DNA of 64,000 nucleotides from contig CAZGQO010000004.1 of the NCBI GenBank assembly GCA_964527925.1, positions 124,001 to 188,000 on the forward strand, in the 5' to 3' direction. Made by a program: the position numbers and the translations under genes. Of the stretch, positions 1 through 9,922 are shown piece after piece. Position 1 is the first letter of the stretch, and every line of letters begins with the position of its first letter. Source of the DNA: Ch128b sp964527925. GTDB lineage: Bacteria; Bacteroidota; Ignavibacteria; Ch128b. The notes under the pieces are model-generated. The model was not told the DNA's origin, made no database searches, and saw only the letters and a list, made by a program, of their open reading frames with translations.

Positions 1-670
1 AGATGCCGATCATATTCTTGAAGTTAACTTAAGTGAACAAAAAATTTATTTACATTTTCGAGGTGGACGAATTAAGTCATTTCTTTGCTCTACGGGAGAT
101 TCAAGATTGGATAAAGGAGTCAAAACGCCAGAGGGAATTTTTATTATTCAAAATAAATCTCGGGAAGTTTATTCAACTCAATTAGACAGCACTTTGATGT
201 TAAACTGGATGGGATTTAATTTCAATATCGGATTCCATGCGTTGCTTGGTAATTCTTATTATAAATACCTTGGAAAAAGAGTTTCAAGTCATGGTTGCAT
301 AAGAATTAAAAGAGAAGATAGTGAATATCTTTATAGAATAATTAAAATAGGAACGCCCGTTTTTATTCATTCAGGCTCGAGTGCAAGAGTTGTTGCGTTT
401 ACAAATTCTAATGAGATTTATCATTCACCTAACCATCGCAATTTGATAAAACTTGCACGGCTCAATCTAGTTTATTTAGAAAGTGGAATTTATTTACATA
501 AAAGAGTCAAACTTTTAATAAATCGTAAAAATTTAACTCATACTGGTATATCAATAGGCGATGAAAAATTAGTTCCAGTTCAAATCCCGCCTTATCAAAT
601 CCACAGATCAGTTTATGTCGATCGCCGACTTTTTGAGGTAAAGTATTCAATTCTTAATTGCATAAAATAA
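1..670 (+). CDS. L,D-transpeptidase (YkuD family), 5' end cut by the window
   Basis: The reading frame is open to the left edge (codons begin at base 2), so the true start lies outside; the TTG at 107 is only an internal codon. The visible part reads EVNLSEQKIYLHFRGG, then a TPEG segment, then the YkuD active-site block SSHGCIRIKRED at about 290-320, with the catalytic Cys inside SHGC and the upstream His in FHALLG. YkuD enzymes make 3-3 cross-links in peptidoglycan or attach proteins to it, and act in the periplasm. About 85 residues follow the catalytic domain and match nothing I recognise. The gene ends 4 bases before the SRP RNA on the other strand. The family call is firm; the exact substrate is unknown. 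Confidence 0.85.
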   Translation, partial: DADHILEVNLSEQKIYLHFRGGRIKSFLCSTGDSRLDKGVKTPEGIFIIQNKSREVYSTQLDSTLMLNWMGFNFNIGFHALLGNSYYKYLGKRVSSHGCIRIKREDSEYLYRIIKIGTPVFIHSGSSARVVAFTNSNEIYHSPNHRNLIKLARLNLVYLESGIYLHKRVKLLINRKNLTHTGISIGDEKLVPVQIPPYQIHRSVYVDRRLFEVKYSILNCIK

Positions 671-674
671 AAAA

Positions 675-764
675 GTCAGGAGACACTCACCCAGGAAATT
701 TGCTTACCGCTGCTTCCTCTCGGACCTGACGGGGTTGGGCAAACTCCTGCCGAGTGTTCCTGAC
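675..764 (-). ncRNA. ffs: Signal recognition particle RNA, small bacterial type (4.5S)
   Basis: Read on the minus strand, the 90-base RNA opens with GTCAGGAACACTCGGCAGG and closes with GAGTGTCTCCTGAC, so the ends pair into a long rod. The tip carries the universal SRP core: GTCAGGTCCGAGAGGAAGCA holds the GGAA-type apical loop and the Ffh-binding internal loop. It lies 4 bases downstream of tRNA-Ala on the same strand and is probably made from the same transcript. With Ffh and FtsY it targets nascent membrane proteins to the Sec translocon. No Alu domain is present. Confidence 0.95.
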
Positions 765-768
765 AAAG

Positions 769-841
769 TGGAGCTGAAGGGATTCGAACCCTCGACCCCT
801 TCGTTGCGAACGAAGTGCTCTCCCAACTGAGCTACAGCCCC
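769..841 (-). tRNA. tRNA-Ala (anticodon CGC)
   Basis: The minus strand folds into a full 73-base cloverleaf: acceptor GGGGCTG pairs with CAGCTCC, D stem GCTC/GAGC, anticodon stem CTTCG/CGAAG around loop TTCGCAA, T arm GAGGG-TTCGAAT-CCCTT, discriminator A. The loop places CGC at positions 34-36, which reads GCG alanine codons. The 3' CCA is not encoded. A TAACTTTGC element lies about 20 bases upstream, and the SRP RNA follows immediately. Confidence 0.96.
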
Positions 842-860
842 AAATTTTCAAATAACCATT

Positions 861-869
861 GCAAAGTTA
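861..869 (-). promoter_or_regulatory. Bacteroidota-type -7 element upstream of tRNA-Ala and SRP RNA
   Basis: The minus strand reads TAACTTTGC, an exact match to the TAnnTTTG -7 consensus of the Bacteroidota primary sigma factor. It ends 19 bases before the tRNA 5' end. The expected TTTG box about 19-21 bases further upstream is only a T-rich run here. Its position before a stable-RNA unit makes a promoter likely; the start site is inferred. Confidence 0.55.
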
Positions 870-1097
870 ATCAACATTAAGTTTACTTAAAAATTTTTAT
901 TCTCAATTTCAATAAGATTAATCTTGGTTATTTCTGTTGCAAAACTGAATGTATCTTTTTTAATTTTAATTTTATGTTCTATCTCTTGAAAATTTTTAAG
1001 TCAAAAAAATTTAATAAGAATTTTCTGAGGAAGTGATTTTTTTCAGTAGTTCTCTTATATTGAACATAATTTATTATTAAACAAAAAGAAGCATCGT

Positions 1098-4000
1098 ATG
1101 ATAAGATATTTTTCAGTACTCTTTTTATTAATAACTCTAAACTTAACTTATGGTCAGGCTCGTCTAACACCAAGGCTTCAAGCAAAATTAAATGAGACTT
1201 CCAAAATTGAATATATACGAGTATTATGTCTATTGAAAGATAGAGTTGATGTTGTTGAACTTGATAAATTTCTAACAGAAATAAAAGCTAGTCCAGAATT
1301 TCGTTCATCAACTGTTATCAACGCTTTGCAAGAGAAAGCAAATCAAACACAGGCTCAATTGATTACATTTCTAACAACTAAGCTTAATTCCAGAGAGGTT
1401 AAATCTTTTCAATCGTTCTGGATTACAAATCTTATCATGGTTGAAGCAAATCGAGATGTTATCAATCAACTTGCAAATCGTGAAGAAATTGAGTTGATGG
1501 ATCTGGATGCATTATTGCAACTTGATCCATATTTCTTTGAAGGAACTGCACCAGATAAAACCAACAGTGCTGAAACAGGTTTGAAAGTTATTAACGCTGA
1601 TAAATTGTGGAAACTTGGAATTACTGGCGAAGGTTGTCTTGTTATGAATATTGATACTGGTGTAGAAGGCACACATCCGGCATTAAATAGCAGATGGCGA
1701 GGTAATTTTGTTCCGGCAAATCAAGCCTGGTTTGATCCTGAGACTAATACAACCACACCAACCGATTGTGATGATCACGGAACTCACACAATGGGAATAA
1801 TGTGTGGCCGTGCAGGATCGGATACAATTGGTGTTGCACCTGATGCTCAATGGATAGCGGCAAAAACAATTTGTAGTTCTCCTCATACAAGTAAATCAAT
1901 TGCTGCATTTCAATGGGCAATGAATCCTGATAATAATCCAAATACTGTAAATGATATGCCTGATGTAATCAGTAATTCCTGGTACGATCCAAATGCAACT
2001 GATGAATGTACAGGCATTTACAAAACCACTCTCGACGCAGTTGAAGCTGCAGGTATTGCTGTTGTGTTCTCAGCAGGAAATAGTGGACCAAATGCATCAA
2101 CAATTACCAAACCCAAAAATATCAATACTAACGAAGTCAATGTTTTTGCCGTTGGAAACATAAATGGAAATACTGCCGGTTATCCAATAGCAAATTCATC
2201 GAGCCGTGGACCTTCAACATGCGGTGGAACTGGTTCATTATTAATAAAGCCTGAAGTAGTTGCACCTGGAACTTCTGTTCGTTCTTCAATTCGTGGAGGA
2301 ACTTATGGAACGATGTCAGGAACGTCAATGGCTTCTCCGCATGTTGCAGGAGCTATTGCTTTATTAAAACAAGTTTTTACTAATCTAACTGGAACGCAAA
2401 TTAAATATGCACTCTATAATACCGCGGTTGATTTAGGAATTAATGGTGAAGATAATACCTATGGGAAAGGTTTGATTGATGTTTATGCTGCATTTCTTTA
2501 TCTATCAAATCGAGATTCTATTCCACCAACTCAAATCACCGATTTAGTAGTTTCAGAAGCTGGATCAAATCATTTAAAGTTAACATGGACATCACCTTCC
2601 GATGCATCGCCAGGCGGTGCTGTTTTTTATGATATAAGATACTCAACATCGGGTCCAATTCTGGATACTATTTCATTCCTTAATGCTCAGATTGTACCAA
2701 ATCCACCTAAACCTGATAGTGCCGGAAGAATACAATCTTTCACAATAAAAAATTTGTCTTTTAACACAATCTATTATTTCGCAATTAGATCAAAAGATGT
2801 TTGGAGCAACTGGAGTTTAGTTTCAAACAGTCCGAATGGAACTACACTGCAAAAGCCAACAATTAGCGTTTCACCAGATTCAATCAATCTGATTAAACCA
2901 AAGAATATCACTTTCAAAGATTCGGTTATCATTAGAAATACTGCACAAAATCCTTCGACACTGGAATTTCAAGTAGAACTTCAAAATCATACTTTCCCAA
3001 CAAGAAATATTAGTGTCAAAGTAAATCCTGTTTTAAAAGAAGAGAAAAGTTTTATTTACGAAAAAGGTAAAGAAGAATTTGGAAATGGGTATTCAATTCT
3101 TAGAAGCGGTGGACCTGATCAATTTGGTTATCGTTGGAAAGACAGCAGAGAATCAAGTGGACCAAGATTTACATGGAATTCAATCAGTGAAATTGGCACA
3201 CCCATCACATTGACCGATGATTCATATTCAACACAAACTTTAAATTTTACTTTTCCCTTCTATGAAAATAGTTTTTCATCAGTTGAAGTTGTGAGTAATG
3301 GTTATTTAAGATTTACAAATTATTCAACCACATATCCAACCAATGGACAAATTCCTTCTACTTCAAATCCAAATAATGCAATTTATGGTTTCTGGGATGA
3401 TTTAAATCCAGCCGCTGGTGGAAATGTTTATGTTTATAAGACAAATGAGAATTTCATCGTTGAATTTAATAATGTTCCAAGATATAATGACTCTAATACA
3501 CGAGTTACATTCCAAATTGAAATTCAGAAAAATGGAACAATCTATTTTAGATACAAATCGATGATCGGAACTCTCAACAGCGCAACTATTGGAATTGAGA
3601 ATTCAACAGGTACAGATGGATTATTGATAACTTATAATTCAAATTATGTAAGTGACAGTTTACTTGTTCGCATTCAAAAAGAACCTGTATGGCTTTCTGT
3701 AAATACAGTCAGTGGAATAATTTCAAGTGGGAATTCATTTTCAGTTCAATTAGATTTTTCGACCAATGAACTTGTGAATGGAAATTACAGAATGGAATTA
3801 AAAATATCCTCCAACGATTCAACAAAACCAGTACAGATTGTTCCAATTAATTTACGAGTTACAGATTCAACTGCGAACATCACTTCTTCTCTATCTGTTT
3901 CGGCAGGATGGAATTTAATTTCTTTACCAATTCAAACAATTCAAGTCAGAAAAGATGAGTTATTCCCAACATCAAATTCGTATGCTTACGCTTATTCGAA

Positions 4001-4970
4001 CAATTATTATGTATTTGATTCACTTTATCCAGGTGCAGGTTTCTGGTTAAAATTTCCAGCTTCACAAAATGTTCAGGTGACTGGTTCTGTTGTTAATAAT
4101 TTGAATATACAATTACGAAGCGGATGGAATTTAATTGGATCGTTGAACAGCAGTATTCCTGTTAATTCACTTGTGACGAATCCACCTGGAATAATTCGGG
4201 GTTACATTTATGGTTATGGACCAAGCTATTACATCGCTAATACTTTAGAACCTGGAAAAGGTTATTGGCTAAAGACAAGCTCCGCCGGTACACTGACATT
4301 GAATTCGTTAGCAAAAGGAATAACGGAATTAATAAATGAATTCAAAGAAAATGAAAATTGGACAATACTCGAATTTTCAAATGATTTTTCAAACTCAAGA
4401 CTTTATCTCGATCAAAATAATGTTGATCAGAAATATGAACTTCCTCCAGCTCCACCGATTAATACATTCGATGTTCGATTTGCTGATAATTCGTTTGTTT
4501 CAACAGAGGATGAAGAAAAGGTTATTATCCTGAATTCAAATGTTTACCCTGTCAGCCTCCGAGTATTGAATGCTTATGATAAGACTTATCAAATTCAGGA
4601 TTTAGTCACTGGAAACATCTTGAATGAAATTTTAAATCAAGGCAAAACGATACAAATCACCAATCCATTAATCGATAGAGTAAAGATTAAAAAGATTTCT
4701 GACAAAATTAACTTCGAATTAATGCAGAATTATCCGAATCCTTTTAATCCTTCTACAACTATCAAATTTAGTTTGCCGATAAAAACAAAAGTTAATCTGA
4801 GTATTTTTAACTCGCTCGGAGAAAAAGTTCGAGAACTGGTAAACGACGAATTGAATGCTGGTTTTCATCAAGTTGAGTTTAATGCTCAAGATTTACCATC
4901 AGGTGTTTATTTCTACAAACTAAATGCAGGCAGTTTTTCTAAAACGAGAAAATTTGTTTTGATCAAGTAA
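1098..4970 (+). CDS. Secreted subtilisin-like (S8) serine protease with type IX secretion signal
   Basis: The 1290-residue protein begins with a Sec signal peptide ending near TYGQ (residue 20). The peptidase domain carries the S8 triad: Asp186 in NIDTG, His227 in DDHGTH, Ser410 in GTSMASPH, with oxyanion Asn328 in SAGNSGP. Before it lies an inhibitor-I9-like prodomain region. A fibronectin-III-like stretch follows at about 480-585, then a beta-rich middle. Two tandem copies of a GWNLI...PGxGYWLK module (about 935-1075) come next. The C-terminus has the NYPNPFNPST block and a short beta-sandwich, the sorting signal removed when the type IX system exports and anchors cargo. The protein is probably cell-surface and degrades external protein. 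The gene stands alone between tRNA-Ala and a hairpin at 5013. Confidence 0.93.
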   Translation: MIRYFSVLFLLITLNLTYGQARLTPRLQAKLNETSKIEYIRVLCLLKDRVDVVELDKFLTEIKASPEFRSSTVINALQEKANQTQAQLITFLTTKLNSREVKSFQSFWITNLIMVEANRDVINQLANREEIELMDLDALLQLDPYFFEGTAPDKTNSAETGLKVINADKLWKLGITGEGCLVMNIDTGVEGTHPALNSRWRGNFVPANQAWFDPETNTTTPTDCDDHGTHTMGIMCGRAGSDTIGVAPDAQWIAAKTICSSPHTSKSIAAFQWAMNPDNNPNTVNDMPDVISNSWYDPNATDECTGIYKTTLDAVEAAGIAVVFSAGNSGPNASTITKPKNINTNEVNVFAVGNINGNTAGYPIANSSSRGPSTCGGTGSLLIKPEVVAPGTSVRSSIRGGTYGTMSGTSMASPHVAGAIALLKQVFTNLTGTQIKYALYNTAVDLGINGEDNTYGKGLIDVYAAFLYLSNRDSIPPTQITDLVVSEAGSNHLKLTWTSPSDASPGGAVFYDIRYSTSGPILDTISFLNAQIVPNPPKPDSAGRIQSFTIKNLSFNTIYYFAIRSKDVWSNWSLVSNSPNGTTLQKPTISVSPDSINLIKPKNITFKDSVIIRNTAQNPSTLEFQVELQNHTFPTRNISVKVNPVLKEEKSFIYEKGKEEFGNGYSILRSGGPDQFGYRWKDSRESSGPRFTWNSISEIGTPITLTDDSYSTQTLNFTFPFYENSFSSVEVVSNGYLRFTNYSTTYPTNGQIPSTSNPNNAIYGFWDDLNPAAGGNVYVYKTNENFIVEFNNVPRYNDSNTRVTFQIEIQKNGTIYFRYKSMIGTLNSATIGIENSTGTDGLLITYNSNYVSDSLLVRIQKEPVWLSVNTVSGIISSGNSFSVQLDFSTNELVNGNYRMELKISSNDSTKPVQIVPINLRVTDSTANITSSLSVSAGWNLISLPIQTIQVRKDELFPTSNSYAYAYSNNYYVFDSLYPGAGFWLKFPASQNVQVTGSVVNNLNIQLRSGWNLIGSLNSSIPVNSLVTNPPGIIRGYIYGYGPSYYIANTLEPGKGYWLKTSSAGTLTLNSLAKGITELINEFKENENWTILEFSNDFSNSRLYLDQNNVDQKYELPPAPPINTFDVRFADNSFVSTEDEEKVIILNSNVYPVSLRVLNAYDKTYQIQDLVTGNILNEILNQGKTIQITNPLIDRVKIKKISDKINFELMQNYPNPFNPSTTIKFSLPIKTKVNLSIFNSLGEKVRELVNDELNAGFHQVEFNAQDLPSGVYFYKLNAGSFSKTRKFVLIK

Positions 4971-5012
4971 AGCCTTTTAAAATCATTAAAACAGTATACT
5001 CACAAAATTATG

Positions 5013-5034
5013 AGTGCCCGAAAGTTCGGGCACT
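5013..5034 (+). terminator. Hairpin after the S8 protease, possible terminator
   Basis: AGTGCCCG and CGGGCACT form a perfect 8-pair GC-rich stem around AAAGTT, in otherwise AT-rich spacer 43 bases after the protease stop. The run after the stem (TAGATTATTT) is only partly T-rich. It may therefore be a weak terminator or a bidirectional RNA-stabilising hairpin. Confidence 0.5.
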
Positions 5035-5171
5035 TAGATTATTTAACATTGTAATTCGAGTAAAAATTATTTTGACTCATATTCTTAATTTGCATAAGCA
5101 TTTTTGACTTTTGAATAAATGCTTTTTTAATAGAAATCTCATATTCAATCACTACTAAAATTGGAGAATCA

Positions 5172-6797
5172 ATGATGAAATACTTCAAAGTTCTCTTACT
5201 CTTATTTATTCTTAATCCTTTCGTAATTCATTCAGAGAATTCAAAATTTCCCAAGCTTGTTGTGGGAATTGTAGTTGATCAGATGAGGTTTAATGATTTA
5301 TATCGTTATTATGATTACTATTCAGTCAAAGGTTTTAAACGTTTGATTAATGAGGGAATGAATTTTACAAACGCCCACTATAATTATATTCCGACCAATA
5401 CTGGTCCAGGTCATGCCTCAATTTATACAGGCAGTGTACCCTTCTATCATGGAATTGTGAACAACGATTTTTATGATCGAAACCTGAAAACAACAGTCAA
5501 TTGTGTCAGTGATGATGGAGTTATACCAATTGGAACTGATGGCAGTGAAGGAAAAAAATCACCAATAAAACTTTTTGCAACAACAATTACAGACGAATTA
5601 AAATTATTTACCAATAACCGATCGAAAGTGATTTCAATTTCGATTAAAGATAGAGGATCTATTTTGCCTGCAGGACATATGGCAGATGGAGTTTTCTGGT
5701 ATAATCCTAAAAATGGTGATTTTATTTCTTCATCTTTTTACACTGATAAACTTCCCGAATGGGTTATAAAATTCAATCAGAGAAAACTTGCATCAAAATA
5801 TCTCAATCAAAATTGGGAATTATTCAAGAGAAAAGAAATTTATTCTATCAACAATCCCGATGAGTCAAAATATGAATTCGATTTCTTTAATGAGGGAAAA
5901 ACATCATTCCCCCATTCCTTCAAAAATGTAAATGACGAAGAAAAGTATAATAAACTTGCTTTCACTCCATTCATTCACGAATTATTGGTTGAACTTGCAA
6001 AAGAAGCAGTTGTGGAAGAAAGATTGGGACAAAACTCTTATCCAGATTTTCTTGCAATTAGTTTCTCGAGTACAGATTTGATTGGTCATACATGGGGAAA
6101 TAATTCTTACGAATTGATGGATACTTATCTTCGACTCGATGAACAAATTGCATCACTTCTTAATTTTCTTGACGAGAAAATTGGTAAAGAGAATTATCTT
6201 CTTTTCTTAACTTCTGATCACGGTGCGATTGAAACGCCAGGCTATCTTCAAGAAAATAAAATTCCTACTGGCGAGATAAAAACTGATCGAGTTACTGATT
6301 CATTGTATCAATACTGTCAATCAAAATATGGCGATAAAAATATTATCGAGTATTCAACTTCAGGCGCAATCTATTTAAATCATAATCTTATCAAAGAAAA
6401 AAATCTTGATTATTATCAGATCGAAAAAGAACTCGCCTATTATTTGAGAACAACATTTCCTGAAATTCAACAAATTGCTCTGAGAAGTGAACTCGAAAGA
6501 TCTTATCCTGTCAGAGAAAATGCTGATTTTATTTTGAACGGCTGGAATCCATCCATTTCTGGTGATATAATCTATACCTTGAAACCAGGATATCTTTACC
6601 GATTTATGAATAAAGGTACAACTCACGGTTCACCATATACTTACGATTCTCATATTCCTCTTTTGTTTTTTGGTTGGAATATTCAACCAGGAACGATTGG
6701 TGAAAAAGTTTATATCGTGGACATTGCCCCAACTATTGCGAACTTATTGAAAATTAAAGAGCCGAATGCTTGTATTGGCGTTCCACTGATTAAATAA
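5172..6797 (+). CDS. Alkaline phosphatase, PafA-like (alkaline phosphatase superfamily)
   Basis: The 541-residue protein has a signal peptide (KVLLLLFILNPFVIHS) and the alkaline-phosphatase fold. VVDQMR near residue 35 supplies the first metal Asp. PTNTGPGH at 74-81 carries the nucleophilic Thr. SIKDRGS near 157 matches the Lys-x-Arg pair of PafA monoesterases. LIGHTWG and TSDHGA give further metal ligands. The known role of the family is release of phosphate from external phosphomonoesters in the periplasm. A double ATG lies at 5172 and 5175, and either could start translation. The gene is monocistronic and converges on the penicillin-binding protein gene at 6881. Confidence 0.9.
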   Translation: MMKYFKVLLLLFILNPFVIHSENSKFPKLVVGIVVDQMRFNDLYRYYDYYSVKGFKRLINEGMNFTNAHYNYIPTNTGPGHASIYTGSVPFYHGIVNNDFYDRNLKTTVNCVSDDGVIPIGTDGSEGKKSPIKLFATTITDELKLFTNNRSKVISISIKDRGSILPAGHMADGVFWYNPKNGDFISSSFYTDKLPEWVIKFNQRKLASKYLNQNWELFKRKEIYSINNPDESKYEFDFFNEGKTSFPHSFKNVNDEEKYNKLAFTPFIHELLVELAKEAVVEERLGQNSYPDFLAISFSSTDLIGHTWGNNSYELMDTYLRLDEQIASLLNFLDEKIGKENYLLFLTSDHGAIETPGYLQENKIPTGEIKTDRVTDSLYQYCQSKYGDKNIIEYSTSGAIYLNHNLIKEKNLDYYQIEKELAYYLRTTFPEIQQIALRSELERSYPVRENADFILNGWNPSISGDIIYTLKPGYLYRFMNKGTTHGSPYTYDSHIPLLFFGWNIQPGTIGEKVYIVDIAPTIANLLKIKEPNACIGVPLIK

Positions 6798-6880
6798 ATT
6801 TATTCAGAAAGTTTGATTTGATAATATGAATTTAAGATAAAGTTTTGAACTAAATTTTTGGATTCACAATAAGAACACTA

Positions 6881-9190
6881 TCACCAATCGATTTTGACTT
6901 TTGTTGTATCGACATGAATTGGCGTATATTCTTTTGAAGTGTGAATATCACAATAATCATAAGTGAATTTATCGCTGACTATGTCAGTTATTTTTTCAGG
7001 GCAATAATCAGTTGCCAGTCTAGGATCACCAGATTCTAATGTTTGTTTGCAAAATGTTGCTTGAACTAATCCTTCTGGCACATCAAAGTCGGCAGGCGGA
7101 ATAGCAATTTTCGGATCGTTGTAAACTTTCTGCATAAATCTAGCCCAGATTGGTGCAGCAGCTCTTGCACCCTGACCATACCATCCAGTGAATTTTACAT
7201 GTTGATCATCAAACCCAATCCAAACTCCAGCACATAAATTTGGTGTATACCCAATAAACCATGCATCTGTAAAATCTTGAGTTGTTCCAGTCTTTCCTGC
7301 AGCTGGTAAACTGAAAAATCTTCTTATCCCTGCTGCTGTTCCGTAATCAACAACACCTCTCATCAATTCAGTCATCAGATAAGCAGTTTGAGGTAAAATT
7401 GCAATTGACATATCAGTATTGAATTCTTCAAGAAGTAATCCGTTTTTATCTTCAATTTTCAAAATGCTGATTGGTTCTAAATGTATTCCCTGATTTGCAA
7501 ATGTCGCAAATGCTGATGTCAATTCAATTGGTGAGACTTCAGATGTTCCAAGTGCAATTGAATAATATTGATTGATTTTGCTTTTTATTCCAAGTCTTTT
7601 CGCATAAAGTGGAATTCTACCAAGAGGAGCAAGACCCTCATAAATCAATCTAACAGAAACAACATTAACTGAATTTGCAAGCGCTTGACGTAAACTTAAA
7701 TATCCGCCATACTTACCATCAGAGTTTTTTGGAGAGTAAACGGTATTACCTGTTTTGATCGTAATTGGTTCGTTTAAAATTCTTCCTGCAATCGGAAAAC
7801 CATTATCAACTGCAACAGTGTAGAGAATTGGTTTGAATGCAGAACCTGGTTGTCTTTTTATTTGAGTTACATGATTTAATCCATACATAAATTTCGGATT
7901 AGATCCACCTACCATTGCTTTGATGTGACCAGTTTTTGGATCAATTACGACAAAACCAACTTCAATTTTCAAAGCTGCTTGTTTAACGGAATCGATAAAA
8001 TTAGGATTGTTTCGTAATCTTACTTCAATAAATTTTTTTTCTTCTTCGCTTTCTGCTGCGATGTATTCTGAATTTTCTTTAATTGCTTTTGAGATGAAAT
8101 ACTCAAGAATATCTTTGTTCTTATTCCAGTTCCATGCTTTTTCAAATTGTGGTTGAAATTCTTTTAAATGTTCAACTACAGCTTCATTAGCATGAATCTG
8201 CATATCATAATCGAGAGTTGTATAGATGTTCAAACCATCTCGATAGAGATCAACTTCATATTTTTCTGATTTCTGAATTAGCTGTTGTCTTATATATTCA
8301 AGAAAATGCGGGGCGATTGTAGAAGTAAATTCAGCAGAACGTTTGAACTCAGGTATTTCCTTCAACGCTTTCTGATATTCTCTTTCAGATATGTAACCAT
8401 TTTCAAGCATTAATTTCAAAATCAATTTTGATCTGCCTGATGAGTTCTGCCAGTTTTTAATTGGATCATAATAGGATGGATTTCTAAGAAGAGAAATCAG
8501 AATGGTTGATTCTTTTAGAGTTAAATCCTTTACAGTCTTTCCAAAATAATTCCTGGCTGCAGCTTCAATTCCGTAATTACCGCGACCGAAATAACTTATA
8601 TTAAAATACATTTCCAATATTTCATCTTTTGTGAAGTTTCTTTCAAGTTGAACAGCTGTAATCATTTCACGGAATTTTCGGAGAGCCAGATCAAGAGGAT
8701 TTTGTTCTTTCTCAACCAGTTTATAAAGATTTCTTGCAAGCTGCTGCGTTATTGTACTTGCACCGCCACTTCTCTTAGATAAAGTAATTACATTAAGAAA
8801 TATTGCTTTTGCAATTCGATCAAGATCGAGTCCCCAGTGTTTATAAAATTTTCTATCTTCCGTAACTATCAATGCGTTGATTAAGTGTTTTGGTATGGAA
8901 TCAAGTCCAACTTCAATTCTATTTTGAATATAAAATTGCCCAATCAACCTTCCATCAGCAGCATAGACATTTGATGCGAAATATGGTTTTGGATTTTCGA
9001 GTTCTTCAAAGCTTGGCAAACCCTGAAAAATATAAATTACAAATGCAATGAAAAGAACCAACAAAAAACTAATTGATATGAAAATCCCCTTTTTATGTTT
9101 TCTATAAAAATTTCTGTGAGTTGTTTTTCTGAATTCAGCATTTTTCAAATAATTATAAATTTCTTCACGAGAAGTTAATTTTTTTGGCAT
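6881..9190 (-). CDS. Class A penicillin-binding protein (bifunctional peptidoglycan glycosyltransferase/transpeptidase)
   Basis: The 769-residue protein has a single membrane anchor at about 34-56. The glycosyltransferase domain has TEDRKFYKHWGLD with catalytic Glu111, and GGASTITQQLARNLY near 142-156. The transpeptidase domain has PGSAFKP with nucleophile Ser450, then ANSVN, and KTGTT near the C-terminus. These enzymes polymerise lipid II and cross-link the chains on the periplasmic face. It belongs to the PBP1A group. It is followed upstream, 3 bases away, by the LpxH-like gene, so the two are probably cotranscribed with the M1 peptidase. Confidence 0.95.
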   Translation of the reverse strand: MPKKLTSREEIYNYLKNAEFRKTTHRNFYRKHKKGIFISISFLLVLFIAFVIYIFQGLPSFEELENPKPYFASNVYAADGRLIGQFYIQNRIEVGLDSIPKHLINALIVTEDRKFYKHWGLDLDRIAKAIFLNVITLSKRSGGASTITQQLARNLYKLVEKEQNPLDLALRKFREMITAVQLERNFTKDEILEMYFNISYFGRGNYGIEAAARNYFGKTVKDLTLKESTILISLLRNPSYYDPIKNWQNSSGRSKLILKLMLENGYISEREYQKALKEIPEFKRSAEFTSTIAPHFLEYIRQQLIQKSEKYEVDLYRDGLNIYTTLDYDMQIHANEAVVEHLKEFQPQFEKAWNWNKNKDILEYFISKAIKENSEYIAAESEEEKKFIEVRLRNNPNFIDSVKQAALKIEVGFVVIDPKTGHIKAMVGGSNPKFMYGLNHVTQIKRQPGSAFKPILYTVAVDNGFPIAGRILNEPITIKTGNTVYSPKNSDGKYGGYLSLRQALANSVNVVSVRLIYEGLAPLGRIPLYAKRLGIKSKINQYYSIALGTSEVSPIELTSAFATFANQGIHLEPISILKIEDKNGLLLEEFNTDMSIAILPQTAYLMTELMRGVVDYGTAAGIRRFFSLPAAGKTGTTQDFTDAWFIGYTPNLCAGVWIGFDDQHVKFTGWYGQGARAAAPIWARFMQKVYNDPKIAIPPADFDVPEGLVQATFCKQTLESGDPRLATDYCPEKITDIVSDKFTYDYCDIHTSKEYTPIHVDTTKVKIDW

Positions 9191-9193
9191 AGC

Positions 9194-9922
9194 TTAAATC
9201 ACATTTATTTTAAATTCTTCTCCATCAAAAACACCGTAAGCAGGTTTAATTAACCAGCTGCCAAGATTGACATAAAACCCTGAATCAATTTTTTCAAATG
9301 AAAATTTATGTGAGTGTCCGAGCACTACATAATCAAATCCTTCTGAGATTTTTCGTTTTGAGAATTGATACAGATAGTCATTTTCGCCATAGTCTTTTTC
9401 GCTTGTATAGTGTCTCGATTTTTTTGAAAAAAACTTCGCAAGACCAATTCCAACATTTGGATGCAGTTTTGAATAAAGTGATTGCAATTTTTTATTTCTT
9501 ACTATTGATTTGAGAATCATATAACCACGGTCATTACCAATGAGGCCATCACCATGAGCGAGAAAAAACTTTTTTCCATTAATGTTTTCAACCAAAGAAG
9601 TTTCACGCATTTCAATTCCAAAATCTTTTGCAAATAAATCTCTGTGTGCAAAATCATGATTGCCAATTAGATACTTTATCTTCACATGATGTTCACACAT
9701 TCTTTCGAGGCAAGTCAAAATTCTGTACGAGTATTTTTGAACTACAGATTTATACTCAAACCAATAGTCAAATAAATCACCAAGGATATAGAGAATTCCA
9801 TTTTCTTTGATGATCAAAGAACAAAGAAATTCAAATTTTTCGATAAGCGGTTTTTCTCGTGCATATTCGTAGAATCCGAAGTGGGTATCCGATATGAAAT
9901 AGGATTTATTAACTGCTTTCAA
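9194..9922 (-). CDS. lpxH: UDP-2,3-diacylglucosamine diphosphatase-like metallophosphoesterase
   Basis: The 242-residue calcineurin-like phosphoesterase shows every metal motif: SDTHFG at the N-terminus, GDLFDYWFEY near 48, GNHD near 87, HGDGL near 123 and LGHSH near 203. GDLFDYWF is typical of LpxH, which cleaves UDP-2,3-diacylglucosamine to lipid X in lipid A synthesis at the inner membrane. The start overlaps the stop of the M1 peptidase gene by 4 bases, which fits translational coupling. A related metallophosphoesterase of other specificity cannot be excluded from sequence alone. Confidence 0.8.
   Translation of the reverse strand: MKAVNKSYFISDTHFGFYEYAREKPLIEKFEFLCSLIIKENGILYILGDLFDYWFEYKSVVQKYSYRILTCLERMCEHHVKIKYLIGNHDFAHRDLFAKDFGIEMRETSLVENINGKKFFLAHGDGLIGNDRGYMILKSIVRNKKLQSLYSKLHPNVGIGLAKFFSKKSRHYTSEKDYGENDYLYQFSKRKISEGFDYVVLGHSHKFSFEKIDSGFYVNLGSWLIKPAYGVFDGEEFKINVI

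Noticed and set aside
5013..5034. Mobile repeat element (REP-like) at the hairpin.
   Set aside because: Only one copy was noticed in the window, and its position after a stop fits a terminator.
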